A stretch of 64,000 nucleotides of DNA, from positions 744,001-808,000 of the forward strand of contig JAWKUB010000005.1 of the NCBI GenBank assembly GCA_041398745.1, written 5' to 3'. This DNA comes from JACKHO01 sp041398745 (GTDB lineage: Bacteria; Planctomycetota; Planctomycetia; Planctomycetales; Planctomycetaceae). A model generated the notes under the pieces. The model had not been told where the DNA came from. It did no database searches and saw only the letters and a list, made by a program, of their open reading frames with translations. Positions 35,908-44,805 of this stretch are shown one piece after another; position 1 is the stretch's first letter; each line of letters begins with the position of its first letter. The position numbers and the translations under genes are program-made.

Positions 35908-36606
35908 TCAGTGGGGAAGTTCAAACCCCATTTGCCAGTGCCACAGCAGACTGGGTGTGTTGTCAGCGAGAAATGTACTCGACATCTCATAGAAACCCAA
36001 TTGCTGCATTTCAGCAATTGATGAATGGAGCAGGCGACGGGCTAAACCCTGTCGCGAAAAACTTGGCGAGACAAAGACCCAAGTCAAATGCGGACGTCCC
36101 CATTTCTCAGCGACTGCGTTGTCCGGCGGTATCGCTTTCCAGTCAGGATGCGAGAAGTCTGCGAGCGGGCCGGCTGGGGTTAACGTCACCAGCGCTGCCC
36201 CGACAATTCGTTGGCTGCGGGACTCAAGCATGACGTGACACGCCGACTCGACCAGCGGTCCGTCTTCCCCCTGCTCTGTGCGGTTCACACATTCGTCCGC
36301 CAGATGCTGCGCCTCAGCGACAGTTAACAGCGAAAATGGTTGTGATGCCGAGAAGGCATCGAAAAACAGGCGCCGAACCTCTGGCCAGTCAGCGCCGCTT
36401 AAGTTCCGAATCGAGAATTCGTCCGATGCGACAACCGCTTGTGACGATTTCTCGAATGACAACAGGGCATGCAGAACTTTCGGTTCGGGAGTCAGCCGAA
36501 CTTCATTCCCCTGGACCCGATACGCGTAAGCCGGATTGCGTGGCAACCGCGACAACTGCTCTGCACTCAGCGGCAGAGTGATTTCGGGGAACTTTTCATC
36601 AAGCAT
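35908..36606 (-). CDS. GNAT family N-acetyltransferase
   Basis: 232 residues. The first ~60 residues are an N-terminal extension; residues ~65-232 form a GNAT fold with the acetyl-CoA loop region WVFVSPSFSRQGLARRLLHS (Q/RxxGxA-like) and the late EMQQLGFYEMSSTFLADNTP. It starts 11 bases after the KS-like gene ends, and its end lies 37 bases before the phosphatase start, so all are probably co-transcribed. Substrate unknown. Confidence 0.8.
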   Translation of the reverse strand: MLDEKFPEITLPLSAEQLSRLPRNPAYAYRVQGNEVRLTPEPKVLHALLSFEKSSQAVVASDEFSIRNLSGADWPEVRRLFFDAFSASQPFSLLTVAEAQHLADECVNRTEQGEDGPLVESACHVMLESRSQRIVGAALVTLTPAGPLADFSHPDWKAIPPDNAVAEKWGRPHLTWVFVSPSFSRQGLARRLLHSSIAEMQQLGFYEMSSTFLADNTPSLLWHWQMGFELPH

Positions 36607-36617
36607 TGACGAGTCGC

Positions 36618-37928
36618 TTACGCACCTTCAATGACGACGGCACTCGCCTGGCCACATTCAGTGAAGTTCGCGTTTACGAAGAACTTGTTACTTGTTGCAC
36701 GAGGTGCGCCGGTCACGATGTCCAATCCGAGAGACTCGTCTGGAGCGTTGGTGTTCAGCGTGAATGGAATGTTTCCCTGATCCAGCGACAACAACGACGA
36801 GGCAATTTCGATCAGACCGGAAGCGGCCCCTGCATTGCCGGTGAAGCCCTTCAGGCCAGTCACCGGCAGGCTGGCGGCATGGCTGCCGAAAACTTCGTGA
36901 ATTGCGGCGGCTTCGGCTGCATCGGCTTCCTTGGTGCCGAGCCCATGCGCGTTGTAGTGGCCAATGGCATCGGGCGAGATACCGCCACGTCGCAGTGCGG
37001 CACCAATTGCGTTCACCAGTGCCTGCTTTGGATTTGCCTTGCCGTTCGGATCACAGACGCAGGACGTCGCGCCGCTGTAAATGCGGCCCCAAATCTTCGC
37101 ACCACGTGCCAGGGCGTGGGATTCCTCTTCCAGCAGCAGACACGCTGCTGCCTCACCCGCCACTGAGCCGGAGCGGGTGGAATCGAAGGGACGACACGAG
37201 GATGCCGGGTCATCCGCATTGCAGGTTTGCTGACCTGAAAACTGGCCATGTATTGAACTGACAGGGCAAATCTTGGTTCCAGTAGCGCCGACCAGCATCA
37301 TGTCCGCTGCACCACGTTCCAGGATATTGAGTGCTTCGGTCAGGGCTGCGCCGGTTGAGGCTTCGTCAACCGTAACGGAGTTGTTGGGACCAAGCGCCTG
37401 GAAGAAAATGGCAATATGGCAGGCAGGCATATTGGGCAGGTACTTGAGCATCCACAGCGGTTCCATCCCACGGAGACCAGCAGTTCCCCAGTTCTCCAGT
37501 TGAAAATCACCCGACTCATTGCTGCTGGCGCGAGCGGCGCCGGCCATGTTTTCTGGTTCGAAGAACATGAGGTTTGCGCCATACTCGACACCAATGCGGG
37601 TGTGGTCGATGGCATCCAAATCGAGGCCGGAATCGCCGAGAGCAAACTTGGCGGCACAAGTGCCGAGCAGCACGTCGCGGCACATCAACTTGACGGCCTT
37701 CTTCTCTTCCTTTTCGGTGAAACAAATCTTCTTGGCGTTTTCGTCACCCAAATCGGCAACCTCACCACCAATTCCACCAACTGTCGCCGCTCCGTTATAC
37801 CGCTGAATGGGGCGGACGCCGCTGCGACCTGCCTGGAGGCTCTCCAGCACGGCATCGCGGCCAAGTCCAATGGGACTGACGAGTCCCATTGCGGTAATCA
37901 CAATTCGTCGTTTTGTGTTGCTAACCAT
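36618..37928 (-). CDS. Beta-ketoacyl-ACP synthase homologue without catalytic Cys
   Basis: 436 residues, full FabF-type thiolase fold: starts RRIVITAMGLVSPIGLG and carries NAHGLGTKEAD with one catalytic His. The nucleophile segment reads SVTVDEASTGAALTEAL, where FabF has ACTSG-type sequence, so Cys is replaced by Ala (~residue 190). The second active-site His is also changed: KGFTGNAGAASG instead of the KSxxGHxxGAAG form. It therefore cannot make a Claisen condensation in the usual way. Such proteins can act as chain-length-factor-like partners or decarboxylases. First gene of a minus-strand operon with GNAT, phosphatase and acyl ligase. Confidence 0.87.
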   Translation of the reverse strand: MVSNTKRRIVITAMGLVSPIGLGRDAVLESLQAGRSGVRPIQRYNGAATVGGIGGEVADLGDENAKKICFTEKEEKKAVKLMCRDVLLGTCAAKFALGDSGLDLDAIDHTRIGVEYGANLMFFEPENMAGAARASSNESGDFQLENWGTAGLRGMEPLWMLKYLPNMPACHIAIFFQALGPNNSVTVDEASTGAALTEALNILERGAADMMLVGATGTKICPVSSIHGQFSGQQTCNADDPASSCRPFDSTRSGSVAGEAAACLLLEEESHALARGAKIWGRIYSGATSCVCDPNGKANPKQALVNAIGAALRRGGISPDAIGHYNAHGLGTKEADAAEAAAIHEVFGSHAASLPVTGLKGFTGNAGAASGLIEIASSLLSLDQGNIPFTLNTNAPDESLGLDIVTGAPRATSNKFFVNANFTECGQASAVVIEGA

Positions 37929-38323
37929 CGTTTCAGTCGCTGTCCGTCAATGTTTCGCGGGCGAAGGCGGCATGTTATCAAACGGGGGCCGCCCCTCAAT
38001 GTCATGTGCTATGTGAATGTGCCGCGTTTTTCAGGTTCTTGAGCCACTATGTTAGCGGCGACAAGAGGCTCGGGCGAGGCCATAACCATAAACAGTGGCA
38101 GGACTTTATGTGAGGTCGACTGTCGGTTGACGGGGGATTTCAGGGAAAGTCGCCGCGACAATCGCGCAAGTCGTTAAACCTACGAAAGTCCACCTTACGG
38201 GGTCGTTGTGCTTTGCAAGGTTGTCTGCATCGGCTTTTCTGGGAATTGTCCCCTTGTTTTCTTTCCATTCGTCGCACGGTAATTGGATCGTACGAAGGGA
38301 TTTAGGGATCGTATGGTTGGCAG
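37929..38323. other. Intergenic region between divergent genes
   Basis: About 395 bases between the KS-like gene and the alpha/beta hydrolase gene. It should contain both promoters. A minus-strand open frame with one hydrophobic stretch (38106-38339) is present but unsupported. Confidence 0.4.
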
Positions 38324-40384
38324 ATGGCGTCGGAGGCATCAGACTGTTATGCAGCGGAAAATCCCCTCGCGATCATTGTCGCACAACCAGAATTGGTGGA
38401 CCGTATGGAACTGCTGGAGTTTCTCGATTACGTCAAGTCGTTGGCCGCAGAGATGCGAAAGGGGGATGTCCCCGCCGCGACACTGGAAGATTGGAAACAG
38501 GCTCGGCAGCAACTCCGCCAGCGCCTCATCGAAAGCTGGGGCGGATTTCCCGAGAACGCGTGCGACCTCGATCCTCAGAATGTGGGTGAGTTTCAGCGCG
38601 ACGGTTACCGGGTCGAGCGGCTCCATTTTCAGACGCGTCCGGGCATCCGTATGACCGCGAACGCCTATGTGCCCGACAAGCCAGGACGGCATCCTGCGGT
38701 GCTGTGTGTTCACGGCCACTGGCTACTCGCGAAATCGCAGCCCGAAATACAGTCACGCTGCATTGGATTAGCCAAGCTGGGATTCTTTGTCCTCATGGTC
38801 GACGCCTTTGGGGCTGGTGAACGCGGCATTGGTAAAGCTCTTGGTGAATACCACGGAGAAATGGTCGCGGGAACTCTCTGGCCCACTGGTCTGGCACTGG
38901 CGGGTTTGCAGGTATACGAAAATCAACGGGCGGTCGATTACTTGCTGACTCGACCTGAGGTCGACCCCAATCGAATTGGGATTACAGGAGCCAGTGGCGG
39001 CGGCAATCAGACCATGTATGCCGGTGCAATGGATGATCGACTGAAATGCGTTGTGCCGGTTTGTTCGGTGGGTACGTATCAGGCGTACCTCGGCGCGGCT
39101 TGCTGTATGTGTGAAGTGACACCGGGAGCAGTGTCGCACACCGAGGAAGGAGCCATTCTGTCCCTCGTCGCTCCGCGTGGGCTCATGCTCATCAACGCGA
39201 CACGCGACGCGTTTCAATTCTCGGTCGGCGAGGGAGCCAAGTCGCTCGCGTTTGCCAAGCAGGTGTTTGCACTCTATGGAAAAGAAGAAAGTGCCACGCA
39301 GGCCGTGTTCGAGTCGGGCCATGGTTACAACCAGCCCATGCGAGAAGCAATGTACGGTTGGATGACGCTGCATTTGAAAGGGGAAGGAACAGGAGAGCCC
39401 ATCCCCGAGCCGGCTCATGAAACAGAGGATGCTGAAACGCTCCGCTGTTTCCCCAACGATTCCCGTCCCGATGAATTCATCACCTTGCCGCAATTTGCCG
39501 CCACGGAAGGAAGACGGCTGGTCGATCGAATTTCCATCCCAACGCACAGCGAGCAATGGAGAACTCAGGAAATTGACCGTGTTACCGGTCTGAGTAAGTT
39601 GCTGGGGCCATTTCCTGAACGAAAACCGCTGAACTTGCTATTGGAATCAGAAGAGGCTGGCGTTACGACGTTTCTATTCAGTTCGGAACCGGGTATCCGG
39701 TTAGCTGGAACAGAGATCGCAGGAAACGCCCGCCGCGTCGTGTTGCTGGACTTAAACGATGGACGGAAAGCCATTCACAGCGAATTGGCCAAGGCGTTCG
39801 TTGAACAGAAGGCCACAGTCGTTTCCGTCGATTTGCGGGCGACTGGCGCGCAGGCCTGGTCACGCGACAAAGTTGGTCGGGCCCCCGATCACAACACCGC
39901 CGAATGGTCGCTTTGGCTGGGGCGTCATCTCCTTGCGCAGTGGGTGTGGGATGTCGGGAGGGTTCTCGACATGCTCGACGATCAGCATGGCGAGGGAGAG
40001 AACATTATTGTTGGCGTTGGTCCAGCAGGACTGGTGGCACTCATGGCGGCCGCACTGATGACGCGAATTCACCGCGCCGCGATGGTCGGTACCCTTGCCA
40101 GTTACGTGACTGATGTTCCCTACGAAAACCAAAGGCTCGGCACGCTCGCCCCCGGAATCCTGCGAGATGTCGGCGATATTCCGCATATCGCCGCCACCGT
40201 TTCGCCTCGACCGTTCATCATTGCTCAGCCGACGAACTCTGTGGGCAAACCGTTCACACCGATGGAAACCGAGCAACTCTTCAAACCCGCGACGGCAGCA
40301 TACCAACTCGAAAACGCTGCAAATGCATTACAAATTCATAGTGAACTCTCACCCAAATCACTGGCCGACAAGTTGCTCTTGTGA
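38324..40384 (+). CDS. Two-domain alpha/beta hydrolase (acetyl xylan esterase / dienelactone hydrolase-like)
   Basis: 686 residues. The first half is an alpha/beta hydrolase with oxyanion-hole region AVLCVHGHWLLAKSQ, acid block FFVLMVDAFGAGERG and nucleophile elbow GITGASGGGNQTMY with Ser224; a later VFESGHGYNQP supplies the His. The second half (~430-660) repeats an alpha/beta-like layout (VSVDLRATGAQAWS; IIVGVGPAGLVALMAAALM) but lacks a G-x-S-x-G elbow. No signal peptide, so likely cytosolic. Ester substrate unknown. The start is uncertain: an internal ATG at 38405 (MELLEFLDYVKSL) also fits. Confidence 0.8.
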   Translation: MASEASDCYAAENPLAIIVAQPELVDRMELLEFLDYVKSLAAEMRKGDVPAATLEDWKQARQQLRQRLIESWGGFPENACDLDPQNVGEFQRDGYRVERLHFQTRPGIRMTANAYVPDKPGRHPAVLCVHGHWLLAKSQPEIQSRCIGLAKLGFFVLMVDAFGAGERGIGKALGEYHGEMVAGTLWPTGLALAGLQVYENQRAVDYLLTRPEVDPNRIGITGASGGGNQTMYAGAMDDRLKCVVPVCSVGTYQAYLGAACCMCEVTPGAVSHTEEGAILSLVAPRGLMLINATRDAFQFSVGEGAKSLAFAKQVFALYGKEESATQAVFESGHGYNQPMREAMYGWMTLHLKGEGTGEPIPEPAHETEDAETLRCFPNDSRPDEFITLPQFAATEGRRLVDRISIPTHSEQWRTQEIDRVTGLSKLLGPFPERKPLNLLLESEEAGVTTFLFSSEPGIRLAGTEIAGNARRVVLLDLNDGRKAIHSELAKAFVEQKATVVSVDLRATGAQAWSRDKVGRAPDHNTAEWSLWLGRHLLAQWVWDVGRVLDMLDDQHGEGENIIVGVGPAGLVALMAAALMTRIHRAAMVGTLASYVTDVPYENQRLGTLAPGILRDVGDIPHIAATVSPRPFIIAQPTNSVGKPFTPMETEQLFKPATAAYQLENAANALQIHSELSPKSLADKLLL

Positions 40385-40475
40385 ACATCGAAATGTCATC
40401 CGTTTGACCTGACGCTTGCTGAGCCAGGCCGTATGCTACGAGTAACTGACACACGCTCTGAAGAACTTGAGTGGT

Positions 40476-41222
40476 ATGACACCTGAAGAACACGCACGGT
40501 ATGAATGGCAAATGTGGACACCCGGAATTGGTGTCGAGGGGCAGGAGAAACTCCGCAGCGCCTCGGTCATGGTGTCACGGTTGGGGGGCGTCGGCGGTAC
40601 GGTAGCCTACTACCTCGCTGCGGTTGGAATCGGGAAGCTGGTGCTGGCTCATGCCGGGAATGTGAAGCCGAGCGATTTGAATCGCCAACTGCTGATGACG
40701 ACGGACTGGCTCGGCAAACCGAGAATTGAATCGGCCAGGCGTCGACTGAATGAGCTGAACCCAAACGTCGAAATCGTCGCTGTGGGGGAGAATGTCAGTA
40801 CGGCAAACGCTCAGGAACTGGTCGATCAGGTCGACATTGTGGTCGATGGTGCGCCGCTGTTCGAAGAACGGTATGCCATGAATGCTGCGGTCGTGGCTGC
40901 CGGGAAACCACTCGTTGAATGTGCGATGTACGACTTCGACGCCCAACTTACGACAGTCATTCCAGGCAGGACGCCGTGCGTCGCCTGCATTTATCCCGAG
41001 CCGCCGCCGAACTGGAAGCGGGAATTTCCCGTGGTCGGAGCTGTTTCCGGTACGATTGCATCGCTGGCTGCCGTCGAGGTCGTTAAGCTCCTCACCGGAA
41101 TTGGAGAGCCACTGGCAGGTCGGGTGTTACATGCCAACATGCGAAACATGACGTTTCGCACATTGCCAGTCGCACGCAATCCCGAATGTCCAGTGTGTCG
41201 TCACGTTACTGAGAAAGCCTAA
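40476..41222 (+). CDS. ThiF/MoeB/HesA family E1-like enzyme
   Basis: 248 residues from the ATG at 40476. The Rossmann motif RLGGVGGTVAYYLAAVG binds ATP, followed by the DLNRQLL block typical of adenylating E1-like proteins. Two pairs of Cys (CVACIYPEPP and NPECPVC) near the C-terminus look like the zinc site of MoeB/ThiF. The family adenylates the C-terminus of ThiS/MoaD-like small sulfur carriers. No such carrier gene is next to it. It ends 2 bases before purN on the same strand. Confidence 0.88.
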   Translation: MTPEEHARYEWQMWTPGIGVEGQEKLRSASVMVSRLGGVGGTVAYYLAAVGIGKLVLAHAGNVKPSDLNRQLLMTTDWLGKPRIESARRRLNELNPNVEIVAVGENVSTANAQELVDQVDIVVDGAPLFEERYAMNAAVVAAGKPLVECAMYDFDAQLTTVIPGRTPCVACIYPEPPPNWKREFPVVGAVSGTIASLAAVEVVKLLTGIGEPLAGRVLHANMRNMTFRTLPVARNPECPVCRHVTEKA

Positions 41223-41224
41223 CC

Positions 41225-41854
41225 GTGTTGTCGTTTCCCACTCCCCTGCGTTGTGCCGCATTGATTTCGGGCGGAGGACGAACGGTGACCAATCTGGTCG
41301 ACCGCATTCAAAGTGGCCAACTTGCTGCGGAAATTCCCATTGTCATTGCCAACCGCGACTGCGCCGGTGTGCAGCGACTTTCCGACCAAGGGCTCACCGT
41401 CGAAGTCATGAAACGTGCAGAATTCTCTGATGACGAAGCACACAACAAGGCGATTTTTGACCGCATTCGTCAGGAACGCGTGGATGTCGTCTTACTGGCG
41501 GGATACCTGGCCCGCCTCAATATTCCGACAGAGTTTGATCGCCGCGTGTTGAACATTCACCCCGCTTTGATTCCGTCATTCAGTGGTCACGGAATGTACG
41601 GCGACCGCGTGCACGCGGCAGTCATTGAACGTGGTTGCTGCGTTTCTGGATGCACAGTCCATTTCTGCGATGACGAGTACGACCACGGCCCCATTCTCGT
41701 GCAGAAAGCGGTGCCGGTTCTGGCCGACGACACACCACAATCACTCGCTGCTCGCGTGTTTGAGGCCGAATGCGAGGCCTATCCCGAAGCGCTCGAACTC
41801 TTGATGAGCGGCCCCGTGGAAATCCGCGGTCACCGTGTTTGCCCTGTGCCTTAG
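41225..41854 (+). CDS. purN: Phosphoribosylglycinamide formyltransferase
   Basis: 209 residues from the GTG at 41225. It has the PurN core: ALISGGGRTVTNL, the catalytic NIHPALIPSFSG with Asn and His, and DDEYDHGPILVQ with the catalytic Asp. It transfers a formyl group from 10-formyl-THF to GAR in purine synthesis. It follows the E1-like gene after two bases and is likely translated from the same message. Confidence 0.93.
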   Translation: MLSFPTPLRCAALISGGGRTVTNLVDRIQSGQLAAEIPIVIANRDCAGVQRLSDQGLTVEVMKRAEFSDDEAHNKAIFDRIRQERVDVVLLAGYLARLNIPTEFDRRVLNIHPALIPSFSGHGMYGDRVHAAVIERGCCVSGCTVHFCDDEYDHGPILVQKAVPVLADDTPQSLAARVFEAECEAYPEALELLMSGPVEIRGHRVCPVP

Positions 41855-41889
41855 ATCACGGGCGTTCGGCTTGCTGGTTGTTGGTCCGC

Positions 41890-42744
41890 CTAATTGGATG
41901 TTGGTGCGACGCCCGTCCAGCGGTCGATGCGTTTCTGCAGCTTCTCTTTGATGCGTTTTTCCTGTTTGCGAATCAGGCTTTCCACTGCTTTGCGGCAACC
42001 ATCGCCAATGAGGTCTGCCGCGGTCCCTCCAATTTGACTGACTTTGCGAACGTCGAAATCGCGGAGGCGGAGTTTGACATCGTCAATTCGGGGATGCAGG
42101 TTGAGCAGTGGAATGAACTGCTGCCAGGAGTTTGCCGCGGCGTTGGCTTCGAGCGTTAGCCAAAGCTGAAGTTCGATGGTGGCATCGGCAATGACGGTTC
42201 CGTTGATACCCTTCACGCCATATGTCCAGTGGGCGAAGGTCCCTTCTCCCCGGGCTCGAACGGTTGCCCGGACAAAGAACGGTGTGGTCCCTGGTTCCTT
42301 GGGTTCCAGTTGCTCCACTTCCAGCGTGAGCGTTTCTTCTGGTCGGACGAGTGTGGCGGTGTAGCGGTGCCAACCGCCGTGGTTCACGTCTTTCCAACGA
42401 CGCGAAGTCTTGAAATTCTTGATGCGAATTCCATCCCAGCGACGGACAGTTTTGCCCCAGTCGTCGTCATCTTCAAACGTTTCGGGAACACATTCCCGAA
42501 CAATGGTCGTAATGAATTCCGAGAGCGTGGGAGGTGGTGAGTCAGTCTCAGATTCGTCAACGACGGGAATCTGTTCCGGAATCGCAACGGGAGGAATTGC
42601 GGGAGTTGTCTCGGTCAGCACGTCATCGATGAGATCTCGGACCGGTTCCAGCGTGGGGACCGGTTCTTCCTGAGCCCAAGACGAGCCAGTCAGGACAAGC
42701 GTAAAGAGCAAGGCCAATGCACAGGTATTGGTTGATTTCTGCAT
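41890..42744 (-). CDS. Secreted protein, unknown function
   Basis: 284 residues. Signal peptide MQKSTNTCALALLFTLVLTG ends near SWAQ. A Pro/Glu-rich linker (about 25-75) leads to a ~200-residue mixed domain with a WDGIRIKNFKTSRRWKDVNH stretch, a beta-rich middle and a basic helical end (IRKQEKRIKEKLQKRIDRW). I do not recognise a family. Its ATG lies six bases after the T-run of a strong intrinsic terminator, with no purine-rich ribosome-binding site in between, so translation initiation is unusual. Confidence 0.7.
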   Translation of the reverse strand: MQKSTNTCALALLFTLVLTGSSWAQEEPVPTLEPVRDLIDDVLTETTPAIPPVAIPEQIPVVDESETDSPPPTLSEFITTIVRECVPETFEDDDDWGKTVRRWDGIRIKNFKTSRRWKDVNHGGWHRYTATLVRPEETLTLEVEQLEPKEPGTTPFFVRATVRARGEGTFAHWTYGVKGINGTVIADATIELQLWLTLEANAAANSWQQFIPLLNLHPRIDDVKLRLRDFDVRKVSQIGGTAADLIGDGCRKAVESLIRKQEKRIKEKLQKRIDRWTGVAPTSN

Positions 42745-42750
42745 GGCAAC

Positions 42751-42774
42751 AAAAAAGGGGGACCGAAGTCCCCC
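42751..42774 (-). terminator. Rho-independent terminator in front of a start codon
   Basis: On the minus strand GGGGGAC, loop TTCG, GTCCCCC (42774-42757 in plus coordinates), then six T (42756-42751). It follows the DUF1598-like gene by 40 bases and ends six bases before the next gene's ATG at 42744. Confidence 0.93.
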
Positions 42775-42814
42775 AGCAGTTCATCGAGTTTGCCTGTCAG
42801 TTGGCTGCGGCAGC

Positions 42815-44383
42815 TTACTGCTTCGCATCCCACCACCAGCGACCTTCGGGCAACTCAGGGGCTTTTGAATTTTCCGCGACGTTGGTCAAACGGGCTGATT
42901 CTTTGTGCAGGTCTTCGTTACGAACAACCGCCATCAAATCACCACGCACACCACCGGCGACCTGGACCACAATGTCACGTCCATTGTACACCCGGTGATT
43001 AACCACCGACTCACACTGAGTTGGTGCGGCGTAGGTGAGTGGTTGATATTCACCTGAAGGAGCGAATACACCACCATCCCAGTTCACCACGTCGTACACA
43101 CCTTCATGATGCATGAGAGCGGAAATCAGTGCCAGATCAAAAATCCCCTTCATGTCGGCGAAAATGGGGTCTTTGGCAGCCAGTTCACCGAAGTGATTCG
43201 AGAAGTTCGAGGCAAAGAGCTGGTTAATTGGCTCTGCCTTGCCTGTTGCAACACGCTGGCCATTGTCTGACAGGAATTCGTTTTCAGACTGGCACTTCAC
43301 AGCCGGGCCGTTGATTTCAAAGGTATTGAGGTCTGGTGAGTGCAGGACTTCGCTGTAGTCCATGGTCATCCACCAACGCAGGGCATCGAGGCTGCCGCCG
43401 GCGAGTTGAGGCTCTTTGGCGAGCAAATCGAAGTAGCCGGGAATCGAGGATCCACCATCCAATTTGCCAATACCAATGAGTTTCATGCGGTAGTCAGCTT
43501 CGACAATGACGCGTGCCACGCGGCTGTCCTGCGGTACACCTTCAACGGTAATATTCTGGTTCCCGAGTACCTGACCAAGCTGCTTGGCCCAGCCACGCAC
43601 GGCACTCGGACGGAGTGCACCGCGCTGTTGCGACGCCTCGGCGAATTCTTTCAGTGCTTTGACGTTTTCAGGTTTGGGATCGATGGAGCAGCGGAAGACT
43701 TGTGGGCCTTCATCGCTGAAGGTTCGCATGACAGTGACGAGGTCGTCCAGTTGGAGAGTTGGCGTGCCGGAATTTGATCCTACGGCGCGACCATCCTGGT
43801 TGTAGCTCCAACCTTCGGCTGGACCACCAATGACAATCTCACCAGATTCCGGGAACACGAACACATACTGCACCTGATATAGGCCAGCCATGTGTCGCAT
43901 CGATTCGACCACTGGCTTGCCTTCGGCAATGCGGCGGGCGACTTCACGTTCCAGACGTGTCAGGGAAACCAGACGCAAGGTGGACGTCTTGGCCATGTCT
44001 TCGTTGAGATCAGCAACGCGAGCCTGTTCACCCAACTTAGTCAAACGGCCTGACTGCTCAGATCGACTTGCCTGCTGCAGAACGCCCAGCGGGTCGACTT
44101 TGATACCCGAGGTGAACTGGGACATCGTCCCTTCACCGTCACCGGTATCGAGCCATCCGCCAGATGTCTCAGTCTGAATGAGCTGAATGAGTTCGGTGAA
44201 GTCGGCTCCTGAACCACCCTGCAGTGAGGGTTGCTCGGCACGAGATGATTCCACGCGAGATGGAACCTCTTCCTGCGCGAAAACACTACCTGCCTGGAAA
44301 CACGCGACTCCGGCGAGACCGAGGACGCCCAAACCATTCAACCAGGATTGATGTTTAGCTGAGTGAAATGCCCATCGAAACAT
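42815..44383 (-). CDS. DUF1598-like secreted planctomycete protein
   Basis: 522 residues. A ~35-residue N-terminal export region (HQSWLNGLGVLGLAGVACFQ then AGSVFAQ) with an unusually long pre-region. The mature part has a DTGDGEGTMSQFTSGIKVDP stretch, LMTRL-type helices with an LTRLEREVARRIAEGKPVVE block and a large C-terminal domain. The composition and length resemble the planctomycete DUF1598 family, but I give that name with limited certainty. Function unknown. A terminator follows. Confidence 0.7.
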   Translation of the reverse strand: MFRWAFHSAKHQSWLNGLGVLGLAGVACFQAGSVFAQEEVPSRVESSRAEQPSLQGGSGADFTELIQLIQTETSGGWLDTGDGEGTMSQFTSGIKVDPLGVLQQASRSEQSGRLTKLGEQARVADLNEDMAKTSTLRLVSLTRLEREVARRIAEGKPVVESMRHMAGLYQVQYVFVFPESGEIVIGGPAEGWSYNQDGRAVGSNSGTPTLQLDDLVTVMRTFSDEGPQVFRCSIDPKPENVKALKEFAEASQQRGALRPSAVRGWAKQLGQVLGNQNITVEGVPQDSRVARVIVEADYRMKLIGIGKLDGGSSIPGYFDLLAKEPQLAGGSLDALRWWMTMDYSEVLHSPDLNTFEINGPAVKCQSENEFLSDNGQRVATGKAEPINQLFASNFSNHFGELAAKDPIFADMKGIFDLALISALMHHEGVYDVVNWDGGVFAPSGEYQPLTYAAPTQCESVVNHRVYNGRDIVVQVAGGVRGDLMAVVRNEDLHKESARLTNVAENSKAPELPEGRWWWDAKQ

Positions 44384-44805
44384 ACGTGTCTCTCCACAAT
44401 AAAACGTCCAGGATGGGTTGCCCAGACAGAAGTTGAGCGTGTGTACTGTCCTCTAGCATCGTCGCGAAGTGTGGGCTGGTCAAGCACTTTCCGCCAAATG
44501 CATGGTCAAATTGATTGAGCCGATTGCAGGGGGCCGGTTCCACTCGATTGCCAGTTGTACGTATCGGGTGGACTTTAACGCTTGCGCAGGTGGCACCGTC
44601 GCATCGTACAAAACCAAACGAATGCTCCAGTGTGGCCGATGAATCCGTTGAATCGTGTTTTGGCGAACGCGCTCATCATTGGGATGGTAACGCTTATCGG
44701 CAAAAAGTGCCGGTTACCGATTTCAAGGTGGAAAACAGTCAAACGCGCAGCAGCAACCCTGGGATCGAGTGCTCGCGACCCAAATGCAAAATCAGGAGTG
44801 AGAAA
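44384..44805. other. Intergenic region and 5' leader of the BBP2 gene
   Basis: About 420 bases between divergent genes. The BBP2 frame is open to 44515 but the part before 44806 has no signal-peptide or domain character. A leader hairpin lies at 44686-44718. Confidence 0.45.
44686..44718 (+). promoter_or_regulatory. Leader hairpin upstream of the BBP2 gene
   Basis: GGTAAC (44686-44691), six-base bulge, CGGCA (44698-44702), loop AAAAG, TGCCG (44708-44712), GTTACC (44713-44718). The stem lies about 90 bases upstream of the start at 44806. An alternative short pairing ATCGG/CCGAT uses overlapping bases. Confidence 0.35.

Noticed and set aside
38106..38339. 77-residue minus-strand frame with one hydrophobic stretch in the divergent region
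   Set aside because: No ribosome-binding site, no known family, overlaps the start of the hydrolase gene and its expected promoter. Kept only as a possibility.
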